A DNA stretch of 5,800 bases from Planctomycetota bacterium (GCA_016795255.1 JAEUIB010000256.1:1-5800); one strand, 5' to 3'. Positions 1-5,230 are shown, numbered from the stretch's first letter. Notes: generated by a model from the sequence alone, not told the origin. Numbers and translations are program-made.

Positions 1-1
1 C

Positions 2-1255
2 CAGCAACCGACGACGACGAACCAGGATCCTTCCGGGCCCGCCGAGAAGGAAGTCGACGAACAAGTCTCGGACCAGCTCGAAAGCTACACGCGATACAAC
101 GAGGTCCTGAAACCGCGCGTCCGCAAGGACGACGGCGAGGCCGATCCGAAGCTCGCGGCGATGGCGAACGCGCCCGACGCACCGCCGAGCCTCGGCGACC
201 ACCTGCGCGAACAGCTCGCGTTCGCGTCGTTGCCACCGCACGTGCACGACTTCGTCGAGATCCTGATCGATCAGCTCGACGAGAACGGCTTCCTCGCCGT
301 GCCACTCGAGGACGTGCGCATCCCGTACGACGACACGATCTCGCGGACCGAGGCCGAGCAGGCACTCGAGTTCCTGAAGTCGCTCGACCCGATCGGCGTC
401 GGCGCGCGCGACATGCGCGAGTGCTTCCTGATGCAGCTCGACCCCGACCACGAGCACTACGACTTGCATCGTCGGCTCGTCTCCGAACACCTCGACGATT
501 GGCGCGACAACAAGCTGCCGCGCGTGATGCGCGCGCTCGGCGTCGACCTCGACACGCTGAAGGAACTGATGGAAGAGCTGCGGCACATCCTGAAGCCGCC
601 GCCCGGCCGGTTGTTCCGGTCCGAAGTCGTCGTGCCGGTGCGACCCGACGTCGTCGTGAAGAAGAACGAAGGTCGCTACGAGGTCGAGCTCGAGGACGAC
701 TACTACCCGAACCTCTCGGTCAGCTCGTCGTACGTCGACGCGGTGCGCGATCGCGGGCTCGACGCGCACTACCGCCGCGACATCAAGGGCAAGCTCGACC
801 GCGCGCGCTTCCTGATCGAAGCGATCGAGCAGCGCCGGAACACGCTGCGCCGCGTCGCCACCGAGATCGTCAAGCACCAGCGCGAGTTCTTCGAGAACGA
901 CCGGTTGATGCCGCTGAAGATGCGCGACGTCGCCGACGAACTCGGGCTGCACGTGTCGACGGTCTCGCGCGCGATCTCGGACAAGTGGATGCAGACGCAG
1001 AAGGGCATCTTCCCGATGAAGCACTTCTTCACGGGAGCGGCGCCCGGCGGCGAAGCGGAAGGCCTCGAATCGCGCGACTCCGTGCGGATCAAGGTCAAGG
1101 AGATCATCGACGGCGAGGACAAGAGCAACCCGCTGTCCGACGAGGACATCGTCGACAAGCTGAAGACGCTCGGTCTCGACATCGCGCGGCGCACCGTGAC
1201 CAAGTACCGGAAGATGATGAACATCCCGTCGTCGCGCGAGCGTCGTGAGTACTGA
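2..1255 (+). CDS. rpoN: RNA polymerase sigma-54 factor RpoN, 5' truncated by window edge
   Basis: Sigma-54 directs core RNA polymerase to -24/-12 promoters and needs an AAA+ enhancer-binding activator to open them. The frame is open from base 2, giving 417 visible residues. An internal ATG at 161 is not the start, because the upstream codons encode typical RpoN linker (LESYTRYNEVLKPRVRK and then PKLAAMANAP). In order are: an acidic linker (about residues 1-55); the core-binding domain from SLGDHLREQL with LDENGFLAVPLEDV; a region with LKPPPGRLF where the family usually has LNPRPG; the helix-turn-helix at bases about 920-1030 (MRDVADELGLHVSTVSRAIS); and the RpoN box ARRTVTKYR at 1184-1210, followed by the family ending NIPSSRERR. 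The glutamine-rich activator-responsive region I, probably some 50 residues, lies upstream of the window. Identification is firm. The stop overlaps the truA start, so rpoN is probably co-transcribed with truA and the genes after it. Confidence 0.97.
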   Translation, partial: QQPTTTNQDPSGPAEKEVDEQVSDQLESYTRYNEVLKPRVRKDDGEADPKLAAMANAPDAPPSLGDHLREQLAFASLPPHVHDFVEILIDQLDENGFLAVPLEDVRIPYDDTISRTEAEQALEFLKSLDPIGVGARDMRECFLMQLDPDHEHYDLHRRLVSEHLDDWRDNKLPRVMRALGVDLDTLKELMEELRHILKPPPGRLFRSEVVVPVRPDVVVKKNEGRYEVELEDDYYPNLSVSSSYVDAVRDRGLDAHYRRDIKGKLDRARFLIEAIEQRRNTLRRVATEIVKHQREFFENDRLMPLKMRDVADELGLHVSTVSRAISDKWMQTQKGIFPMKHFFTGAAPGGEAEGLESRDSVRIKVKEIIDGEDKSNPLSDEDIVDKLKTLGLDIARRTVTKYRKMMNIPSSRERREY

Positions 1256-2009
1256 ACCCGATCCCGCGCCCACGACCCGCAACGTGAAGCTCGTGCTGCG
1301 CTACGACGGCGCGGCCTATCACGGCTGGCAGCGTCAGCCCGGCCTTGAGACCGTCCAATCGACCGTCGAGGACGCGTTCGAGAAAGCCGCCGGCGAACGA
1401 TGCGTCGTGCACGCCTCGGGGCGGACCGATGCCGGAGTCCACGCGCTGGCGCAGGTCGCGCACGTCCACACGACGACGCGCGTACCGACCGATCACCTCG
1501 TCAAGGCGATCAACGCGTGGTTGCCGCAGGACGTCGTCGTCACCGCCGCGGCCGACGTGCCGATCGACTTCCACGCTCGGCACCACGCCCGTCGCAAGAC
1601 GTACGTCTATCAACTGCGCTTCGCGAAGCAGCGCGACCCGCATTGGGCGCGCACGTCGCACACGCTGTGGCACGTTCCAGACGTGGGACGGATGCGCGCC
1701 GCGGCGGCGATCCTCGTCGGGCGGCACGACTTCCGCTCGTTCACGACCGATGCGAACGCCGATGCGGACACCGTCCGGACGCTGTTCGCGCTGCGCGTGC
1801 TGCGCTGGCGTCACGGAGTTCGCGTGTTCGCGACGGGCGACGGATTCCTCATGCACATGGTCCGAACGCTGACCGGAGTCCTGGTCGCCGCGGGCTGCGA
1901 CCGCTTGTCGTCGGACGGCGTGCGTGAGCTGCTGTCGGACCGCGATCGTCGGCGTGCACCCGCCGCTCTGCCGGCGCATGCGCTGTTTTTGTGGCGAGTC
2001 GACTATTGA
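1245..2009 (+). CDS. truA: tRNA pseudouridine(38-40) synthase TruA
   Basis: TruA converts uridines 38-40 of the tRNA anticodon arm to pseudouridine in the cytoplasm. The 254-residue product is close to the usual family length. It carries the N-terminal motif RYDGAAYHGWQRQPG (residues 19-33), the catalytic-loop signature ASGRTDAGVHALAQ with catalytic Asp62, the RKTYVYQLRF strand (about 115-125), HDFRSFTT, and FLMHMVRTLTGVLV near the C terminus, which matches the family pattern FxxxMVRxxxGxL. The start is GTG at 1245, overlapping the last 11 bases of rpoN in another frame. No good Shine-Dalgarno sequence precedes it, so translation is probably coupled to rpoN termination. A second in-frame GTG at codon 14 has no better site, and the first 13 residues are not conserved-looking, so the exact start is less sure than the function. 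truA is not part of the proteobacterial rpoN operon, so its place here is unusual. Confidence 0.96.
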   Translation: MSTEPDPAPTTRNVKLVLRYDGAAYHGWQRQPGLETVQSTVEDAFEKAAGERCVVHASGRTDAGVHALAQVAHVHTTTRVPTDHLVKAINAWLPQDVVVTAAADVPIDFHARHHARRKTYVYQLRFAKQRDPHWARTSHTLWHVPDVGRMRAAAAILVGRHDFRSFTTDANADADTVRTLFALRVLRWRHGVRVFATGDGFLMHMVRTLTGVLVAAGCDRLSSDGVRELLSDRDRRRAPAALPAHALFLWRVDY

Positions 2010-2093
2010 CGATGGTGCAGCCGCGTTGAAAAACTGGCCGTCGGATCACGTGCTTCCGCGCGTGACCGACCACGCCCCAAGGGAGATGTCCTG
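2010..2093 (+). promoter_or_regulatory. hpf leader with ribosome binding site and small hairpin
   Basis: This 84-base gap separates truA from hpf. A Shine-Dalgarno sequence AAGGGAG lies at 2079-2085, 8 bases before the GTG at 2094, and decides that start. Immediately upstream is a perfect 5-bp inverted repeat, GCGTG at 2060-2064 and CACGC at 2071-2075, with a 6-base loop. A CACGTG hexamer sits at 2047-2052. A TTGAAA at 2026-2031 resembles a -35 box, but no acceptable -10 box follows at 16-18 bases, and there is no GG-N10-GC sigma-54 element. The ribosome binding site is seen directly; a promoter here is unproven. Confidence 0.5.
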
Positions 2094-2393
2094 GTGAACG
2101 TCGAGATCAAGGGTCGTCACGTCCATGTCTCGGAAGCGATCGAGTCGTACGCGCGCGAGAAGGCCGAACACCTCGCGAAGTTCCTGAAGGAAGACGCGCG
2201 CGTCGAAGTCATCCTCGACCATCAGCGGGAGCACTTCGTCGCCGAGATGATCGTTCACGCCCACGGGGGTCCGGTCCTCGTCGCGAGCGTCCATCACCAG
2301 CAGGCGTTGGCCGCGGTCGACCTGGTCGCGGAGAAGATCGACCACCAGTTGCGCAAGAGCAAGAGCCGGGCCAAGGACCATCGTCCGGACTGA
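2094..2393 (+). CDS. hpf: Ribosome hibernation promoting factor, short form (sigma-54 modulation / YfiA family)
   Basis: Hpf-family proteins bind the 30S decoding channel in slow-growing cells and favour inactive 70S or 100S ribosomes. The 99-residue product spans the whole S30AE/sigma-54 modulation domain: MNVEIKGRHVHVSEAIESYAREKAEHLAKFL is the typical first strand and helix, and LVAEKIDHQLRKSKSR the second helix and basic tail. It is a short form, without the C-terminal dimerisation domain of long Hpf. The GTG start at 2094 has the site AAGGGAG 8 bases upstream. Two things are odd. The usual acidic-aromatic segment near DMYAAID reads HHQQALAAVD (residues 67-76), and 11 of 99 residues are histidine. 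Position between rpoN and ptsN is the classic neighbourhood, which supports the assignment over a generic S30AE protein. Whether it forms 100S dimers or only silences monosomes cannot be told from the sequence. Confidence 0.93.
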   Translation: MNVEIKGRHVHVSEAIESYAREKAEHLAKFLKEDARVEVILDHQREHFVAEMIVHAHGGPVLVASVHHQQALAAVDLVAEKIDHQLRKSKSRAKDHRPD

Positions 2394-2409
2394 TCGACGT
2401 CGATCCGTC
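2388..2409. repeat. 22-base imperfect palindrome across the hpf stop codon
   Basis: The inner 14 bases at 2392-2405, GATCGACGTCGATC, are a perfect palindrome. The match extends outward to 2388 and 2409 with a single mismatched pair (2391/2406), so 10 of 11 base pairs are symmetric. It includes the hpf TGA (2391-2393) and fills the first part of the 49-base hpf-ptsN gap. It could be a dimeric-regulator operator or an intercistronic RNA hairpin, but GATCGA and TCGATC words are common in this DNA, so chance is possible. There is no T-run, so it is not a classical terminator. Confidence 0.5.
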
Positions 2410-2442
2410 GCCGATCGCCATACGCCGCCACGAAGGAGCCCG

Positions 2443-2916
2443 ATGAGCCCCGAGACCACGTTCGCCGAACTGTTCCACGAAGACGCCGTCCGAACCGGAG
2501 TTCGAGTCGCGACGAAGGACGACCTGCTGACGCAGCTCGTCGACATCGCGGTCGCCGGCGGCAAGTTGCAGGAAGCGCAACGCGCGTCGATCCTCGCGGC
2601 CGTCAAGGAGCGCGAGAAGCTCGGCAGCACCGGCATCGGCATGGGCATCGGGATCCCGCACGTCAAGGTCGACGGCGTCACGGAGGTCGTCACCGCGGTG
2701 GCGGTCTGCACGTCGAAGCTCGACTTCAACGCCGTCGACGGCGAGCCGTGCGACGTGTTCTTCCTGCTGGTCTCGCCGAAGGCTCATGCCGAGCGCCACC
2801 TGCAGGTGCTGCGTTGGATCTCGCGCCTCGCGCGCAACCCGGACTTCGTGCGCTTCCTGCGCAACGCGAAGAACTCGGCCGACGTGGTGTCGCTGCTGCG
2901 CGAAATGGGGGAGTGA
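2443..2916 (+). CDS. ptsN: PTS EIIA-Ntr domain protein (nitrogen-regulatory PTS)
   Basis: PtsN is the terminal phosphoacceptor of the regulatory PTS-Ntr chain (EI-Ntr to HPr/NPr to EIIA-Ntr); it does not transport sugar but controls partners such as potassium uptake and stress regulators in organisms where it has been studied. The 157-residue product is full length for the family and consists only of a type-2 EIIA (fructose/mannitol) domain. The active-site loop is LGSTGIGMGIGIPHVKVDGV, with the phosphorylatable histidine at residue 73, and the second conserved histidine region is AHAERHLQVLRWISRLAR. No EIIB or EIIC domain or membrane segment is present, which separates it from transport EIIs. 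ATG at 2443 is preceded by AAGGAG at 2433-2438, only 4 bases away, a short but usable spacing. It is followed after 6 bases by the HPr gene, its likely phosphodonor. Confidence 0.95.
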   Translation: MSPETTFAELFHEDAVRTGVRVATKDDLLTQLVDIAVAGGKLQEAQRASILAAVKEREKLGSTGIGMGIGIPHVKVDGVTEVVTAVAVCTSKLDFNAVDGEPCDVFFLLVSPKAHAERHLQVLRWISRLARNPDFVRFLRNAKNSADVVSLLREMGE

Positions 2917-2922
2917 CGAACG

Positions 2923-3198
2923 GTGGCCGCGTCCGCGGTGCGCGAAGTCGTCATCCCGAATCCGCAGGGCCTGCATGCGCGACCGATCGCGATGCTCGTC
3001 GAAGCGGCGCAGCGGTTCGACGCCAAGGTTTGGATCGGCGTCGAGGGCCGTGAGGTCGACGCGCGATCGGTGTTGCAACTGATGACGCTGTGCGCGGCCT
3101 GCGGCACGAAGCTGAAGCTGCGCGCCGAAGGCGACGACGCCGAAGAACTGGTCGACTGCCTCGAGCGCATCGTGCGTCGAGGCTTCGACGAGATGTGA
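2923..3198 (+). CDS. ptsH: HPr-family phosphocarrier protein (HPr/NPr)
   Basis: This small cytoplasmic phosphocarrier takes phosphate from Enzyme I on a histidine and passes it to an EIIA, here most likely PtsN encoded just upstream. The product is 91 residues, normal for HPr. PNPQGLHARPIAMLVEAA contains the signature GLHARP with phospho-His18, matching His15 of E. coli HPr. The second motif VDARSVLQLMTLCAACGTKL carries Ser49 at the place of the regulatory Ser46, so HPr kinase/phosphorylase could act on it, though no hprK is in the window. GTG at 2923 has the site GGGGGAG at 2907-2913 inside the end of ptsN, 9 bases away; a later GTG at codon 6 has none. Whether it should be named ptsH or npr (ptsO) cannot be decided here; it depends on whether the genome has other HPr copies and any sugar PTS. 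Confidence 0.93.
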   Translation: MAASAVREVVIPNPQGLHARPIAMLVEAAQRFDAKVWIGVEGREVDARSVLQLMTLCAACGTKLKLRAEGDDAEELVDCLERIVRRGFDEM

Positions 3199-3325
3199 CC
3201 TCACGCTGATCGAGCGCGCGGACGCACCCGTATCGGGTCGTTCGCCCGATGACGCGCCGCGTCGCGAACGCCCGCGCCGTCGCGTCGTCCACACTCCGTC
3301 GCAAACGCGACCCCCATTCCCGCAC

Positions 3326-3343
3326 GCGGCGTTCCGACGCCGC
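3326..3343 (+). terminator. Perfect 7-bp GC-rich hairpin, possible terminator or leader structure
   Basis: GCGGCGT at 3326-3332 pairs exactly with ACGCCGC at 3337-3343 around the loop TCCG, which fits the stable UNCG tetraloop pattern in RNA. It is followed by CTTGCG rather than a T-run, so it is not a textbook intrinsic terminator; GC-rich genomes often have weak T-tracts. It lies 128 bases after the ptsH stop and 168 bases before the pilM start. It could end the first operon, or be part of a pil leader RNA, or be fortuitous. Confidence 0.3.
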
Positions 3344-3497
3344 CTTGCGTCGCCGCGTCGTCCATTCCCGGGATGCGCGCGTGCCACGGTCGCGTGTTCC
3401 CCGTGTTCACCGACGAATCTCCACGATCTCCCTCAAGTCGTCGCCCCTGGCCGTCCGATCAACGACGGGCTGACTCCAGTGGCAGTCTTCGACCGAC

Positions 3498-3502
3498 GGG
3501 AG
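3498..3502 (+). promoter_or_regulatory. Ribosome binding site that sets the pilM start
   Basis: GGGAG lies 8 bases before the GTG at 3511. It favours that codon over an in-frame ATG at 3373, which would add 46 residues of arginine/serine/proline-rich sequence unlike any PilM and which lacks a comparable site. Confidence 0.7.
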
Positions 3503-3510
3503 ACGACATC

Positions 3511-4536
3511 GTGTTTTTCCGCAAGCGCAGGAGCCTGATCGGGCTCGACATCGGCTCCGACTCCATCAAGGCCGTGGAACTCACGACCGCGGGGAGCGAA
3601 GTCGTCATCACCGGATACGGCCAGGTCGAGATCCCGCACGGCGCGGATCCCGCGGATCCGCTCGCGGATCTGCTGAAGGCGTGCTCGTTCAAGACGCGCA
3701 AGGTCGCGACGGCCGTCTCGGGTCGCTCGGTGATCGTGCGCTTCCTGTCGATGGTGGACGTGCCCGAGTCGAACCTGAAGCAGGCGATCCGCTACGAGGC
3801 CGACAAGTACATCCCGTTCGACCTCGACGAAGTCGTGCTCGACTGCGCGCGCCTCGGCGCGGCCGGCGGTGCGGCGAAGGACATGCGCGTCCTGCTCGTC
3901 GCCAGCAAGCGCGACGTGATCGACACGCGCGTCAACCTGATCAAGCGCGTCGGTCTCGAGCCGTCGATGATCGACGTCGATCCGTTCGCGATCGGCAACG
4001 CGTTCGAACTCGTCGCCCGCACGAACCACGACGCCGCGCTCGGTTCGCGCGTCGCGGCGCTGGTCGACATCGGCGCGACGAAGACCACGGTCACCGTCGT
4101 CAAGGGTCACGAGCCGCGCTTCACGCGCGAGGTGTACCTCGGCGGCGAGGACTTCACCGAAGCGGTCGCGAAGCGCATGAACCTCGAGAAGGGCGAAGCG
4201 GAAGCGCTGAAGCGCACGCCCGGCGAGAAGGAAGCGGACGTCAACGGCGCGCTCGCGCACTCGATGGACGAGCTCGCCAACGAAGTCATGTTGTCCCTCG
4301 ACTACTACGAGGACCGACAGGACGGCGAGAAGGTCGAAGAGGTCTACCTGTCCGGCGGCGGTGCGCGCACCCCGCATTTGGAAGAGACGCTCGAGCGTGT
4401 GTTCGAGCGCCGCGTGACCACGTGGAACCCGGTCGCAGGTCTGACGGTGGACGGGGACTCGGTCGATGCCGCGTCCCTCACCGAACACGCGACGCAACTC
4501 GCGGTGTCGGTCGGTCTGGCCGCGCGCGTGATGTGA
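3511..4536 (+). CDS. pilM: Type IV pilus assembly actin-like ATPase PilM
   Basis: PilM is a cytoplasmic actin/FtsA-like protein that binds the N-terminal tail of PilN and couples the inner-membrane PilNO complex to the pilus motor. Starting at GTG 3511 the product has 341 residues, near the usual length. The phosphate-1 motif GLDIGSDSIKAVEL is at residues 11-24, the region VATAVSGRSVIVRFL followed by IRYEADKYIPFDLDEVVLD (about 65-110) is typical of PilM, phosphate-2 is ALVDIGATKTTVTVV around Asp186, and the adenosine-binding motif VYLSGGGARTPHLEETLE has its glycines at 282-284. It has no membrane segment. The start FFRKRRSLIGLDIG matches the family opening (a basic patch then GLDIGS), which with the ribosome binding site fixes the GTG. 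pilN follows after 16 bases. FtsA is excluded by the PilM-specific regions and the pilN/pilO neighbours. Confidence 0.95.
   Translation: MFFRKRRSLIGLDIGSDSIKAVELTTAGSEVVITGYGQVEIPHGADPADPLADLLKACSFKTRKVATAVSGRSVIVRFLSMVDVPESNLKQAIRYEADKYIPFDLDEVVLDCARLGAAGGAAKDMRVLLVASKRDVIDTRVNLIKRVGLEPSMIDVDPFAIGNAFELVARTNHDAALGSRVAALVDIGATKTTVTVVKGHEPRFTREVYLGGEDFTEAVAKRMNLEKGEAEALKRTPGEKEADVNGALAHSMDELANEVMLSLDYYEDRQDGEKVEEVYLSGGGARTPHLEETLERVFERRVTTWNPVAGLTVDGDSVDAASLTEHATQLAVSVGLAARVM
3643..3661. repeat. 8-bp perfect inverted repeat within pilM
   Basis: GCGGATCC at 3643-3650 is mirrored by GGATCCGC at 3654-3661 around a 3-base spacer CGC. The word CGCGGATC occurs three times between 3642 and 3670, coding for the short repeat ADP-ADP-LAD in PilM (residues about 45-53). 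It probably reflects codon repetition in an acidic loop; an early-mRNA hairpin about 130 bases after the start codon is the alternative. Confidence 0.45.
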
Positions 4537-4552
4537 AGAGGACGCACACCCC

Positions 4553-5230
4553 ATGATTCGCATCGACCTCCTGCCCGAAGAACATCGCCGCGCCGAACGC
4601 ACGCCCGCAGGGCTGCTGTTCGCGACGCTCGGCCTCGTCGCCCTGTTCTCGACCACGGCCGCCGCGTGCGCGTGGGGTTACTTCTCCGTCGTCGGAGGAG
4701 CGAGGACCGCCGTCGCCGAAGCGACCGAACTGCTGCAGAGCAAGAAGCCGCAGGCCGACTACTGCGACAAGCTGGAAGCGGAGAAGAAGGACTTCACCGA
4801 GCGCTGGAACCACATCCGGTCGTTCTCGGCGAGCCGCATCCTGTGGACCAAGAAGGTCGACCAACTGACCTCGCTGGTCGACACGCCGCCCGAGTCCGAC
4901 CGCCACCAGATCTGGTTCGAGTCGGTCGAGATGAACATGAGCGGCGTCCGTGATTCGGGTCTGAAGATCGGCGGGCGCTCGGCGTCGGCCGACATCAGCC
5001 GGATGAACAACTTCCACTCGGACCTCGCGAAGGGCGCGTTCTTCACCGAGTTCGCGACCATCAGCAACCCCGCCGGCGAGATGGATCAGGACGACAAGTT
5101 CGATCCCGCCGAGTCGTTCAAGTTCGAGTTCGCCCTCGGCCTGAAGGAAGCCTTCAGCGGCGAAAAGGACACGGGCAAGAAGAAGCCCGCGCCCAAGCCG
5201 AAGGCCAACCCGGCTGCGCCGGCGAAGTGA
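4553..5230 (+). CDS. pilN: Type IV pilus inner-membrane alignment protein PilN
   Basis: PilN is a bitopic inner-membrane protein whose short cytoplasmic tail docks into PilM and whose periplasmic domain pairs with PilO. The 225-residue product opens with MIRIDLLPEEHRR, the PilM-binding tail (family form INLLP; here Asp replaces Asn at residue 5). One membrane segment spans about residues 19-47. A helical, charged stretch follows (about 50-90), then RILWTKKVDQLTSLVD (95-110) and a ferredoxin-like periplasmic domain with IWFESVEMNMSG and LKIGGRSASADISRMNNFHSDL (about 118-200). The last 20 or so residues, ending KKKPAPKPKANPAAPAK, are a low-complexity Lys/Pro/Ala tail absent from most PilN proteins. 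ATG 4553 is preceded by AAGAGGA at 4536-4542, 10 bases away and touching the pilM stop. Recognition rests on the tail motif, topology and the pilM and pilO neighbours. Confidence 0.93.
   Translation: MIRIDLLPEEHRRAERTPAGLLFATLGLVALFSTTAAACAWGYFSVVGGARTAVAEATELLQSKKPQADYCDKLEAEKKDFTERWNHIRSFSASRILWTKKVDQLTSLVDTPPESDRHQIWFESVEMNMSGVRDSGLKIGGRSASADISRMNNFHSDLAKGAFFTEFATISNPAGEMDQDDKFDPAESFKFEFALGLKEAFSGEKDTGKKKPAPKPKANPAAPAK

Larger units (their letters stand above)
3199..3510. other. 312-base intergenic region between ptsH and pilM, structured, no credible gene
   Basis: This is the only long gap in the window. Reading frames crossing it are arginine-rich, lack ribosome binding sites and resemble no known protein. 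It holds several short inverted repeats: ACCCG/CGGGT at 3226-3238, ATCGGG/CCCGAT at 3232-3250 (these two exclude each other), GACGC/GCGTC at 3251-3263, GTCGC/GCGAC at 3298-3311 and GCGGCGT/ACGCCGC at 3326-3343. It also holds direct repeats: an 18-base unit at 3274-3291 recurs at 3347-3364 with 16 matches, and CCATTCCCG occurs at 3314-3322 and 3362-3370. Its likely job is to end the rpoN-ptsH transcript and start the pil transcript, but I see no clear sigma-70 or sigma-54 promoter. Many of the stems are short enough to arise by chance in such GC-rich DNA. Confidence 0.7.

Noticed and set aside
161..163. ATG at 161 as the start of rpoN
   Set aside because: The same frame is open to base 2 and the upstream codons encode recognisable RpoN linker sequence, so the gene begins before the window.
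499..517. TGGCGC ... AAGC resembling a sigma-54 promoter within rpoN
   Set aside because: Spacing is one base too long, the -12 element is poor, and it lies inside coding sequence with no gene starting after it.
421..1248. Open frame of 275 residues inside rpoN on the + strand
   Set aside because: Arg/Ala-rich shadow of the rpoN coding frame with no ribosome binding site and no recognisable motif.
1741..1775. Short direct repeat CCGATGCG in truA (residues DANADADT)
   Set aside because: Simple Asp/Ala codon repetition in a variable TruA loop; nothing suggests a separate function.
1104..1979. 291-residue open frame on the - strand across rpoN and truA
   Set aside because: GC-rich shadow opposite two well-identified genes; composition is Arg/Val/Asp-rich and no domain is visible.
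2035..2053. Possible sigma-54 promoter (TGGCC ... TGC) upstream of hpf
   Set aside because: The GG to GC spacing is 14 bases instead of the required 10.
2209..3387. 392-residue open frame on the - strand opposite hpf, ptsN and ptsH
   Set aside because: It is the antisense of three solid genes, very rich in Arg, His and Asp, with no motif or ribosome binding site.
3249..3473. 74-residue open frame in the ptsH-pilM gap on the + strand
   Set aside because: Extremely Arg/Ser-rich, no Shine-Dalgarno sequence, no resemblance to known small proteins; typical random frame in GC-rich DNA.
3373..3510. Longer PilM starting at ATG 3373
   Set aside because: The added residues are low-complexity and not PilM-like; GTG 3511 has GGGAG at 8 bases and the expected PilM opening.
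3433..4656. 407-residue open frame on the - strand opposite pilM
   Set aside because: Shadow frame of pilM codon usage with no domain; pilM itself has all three actin-like nucleotide-binding motifs.
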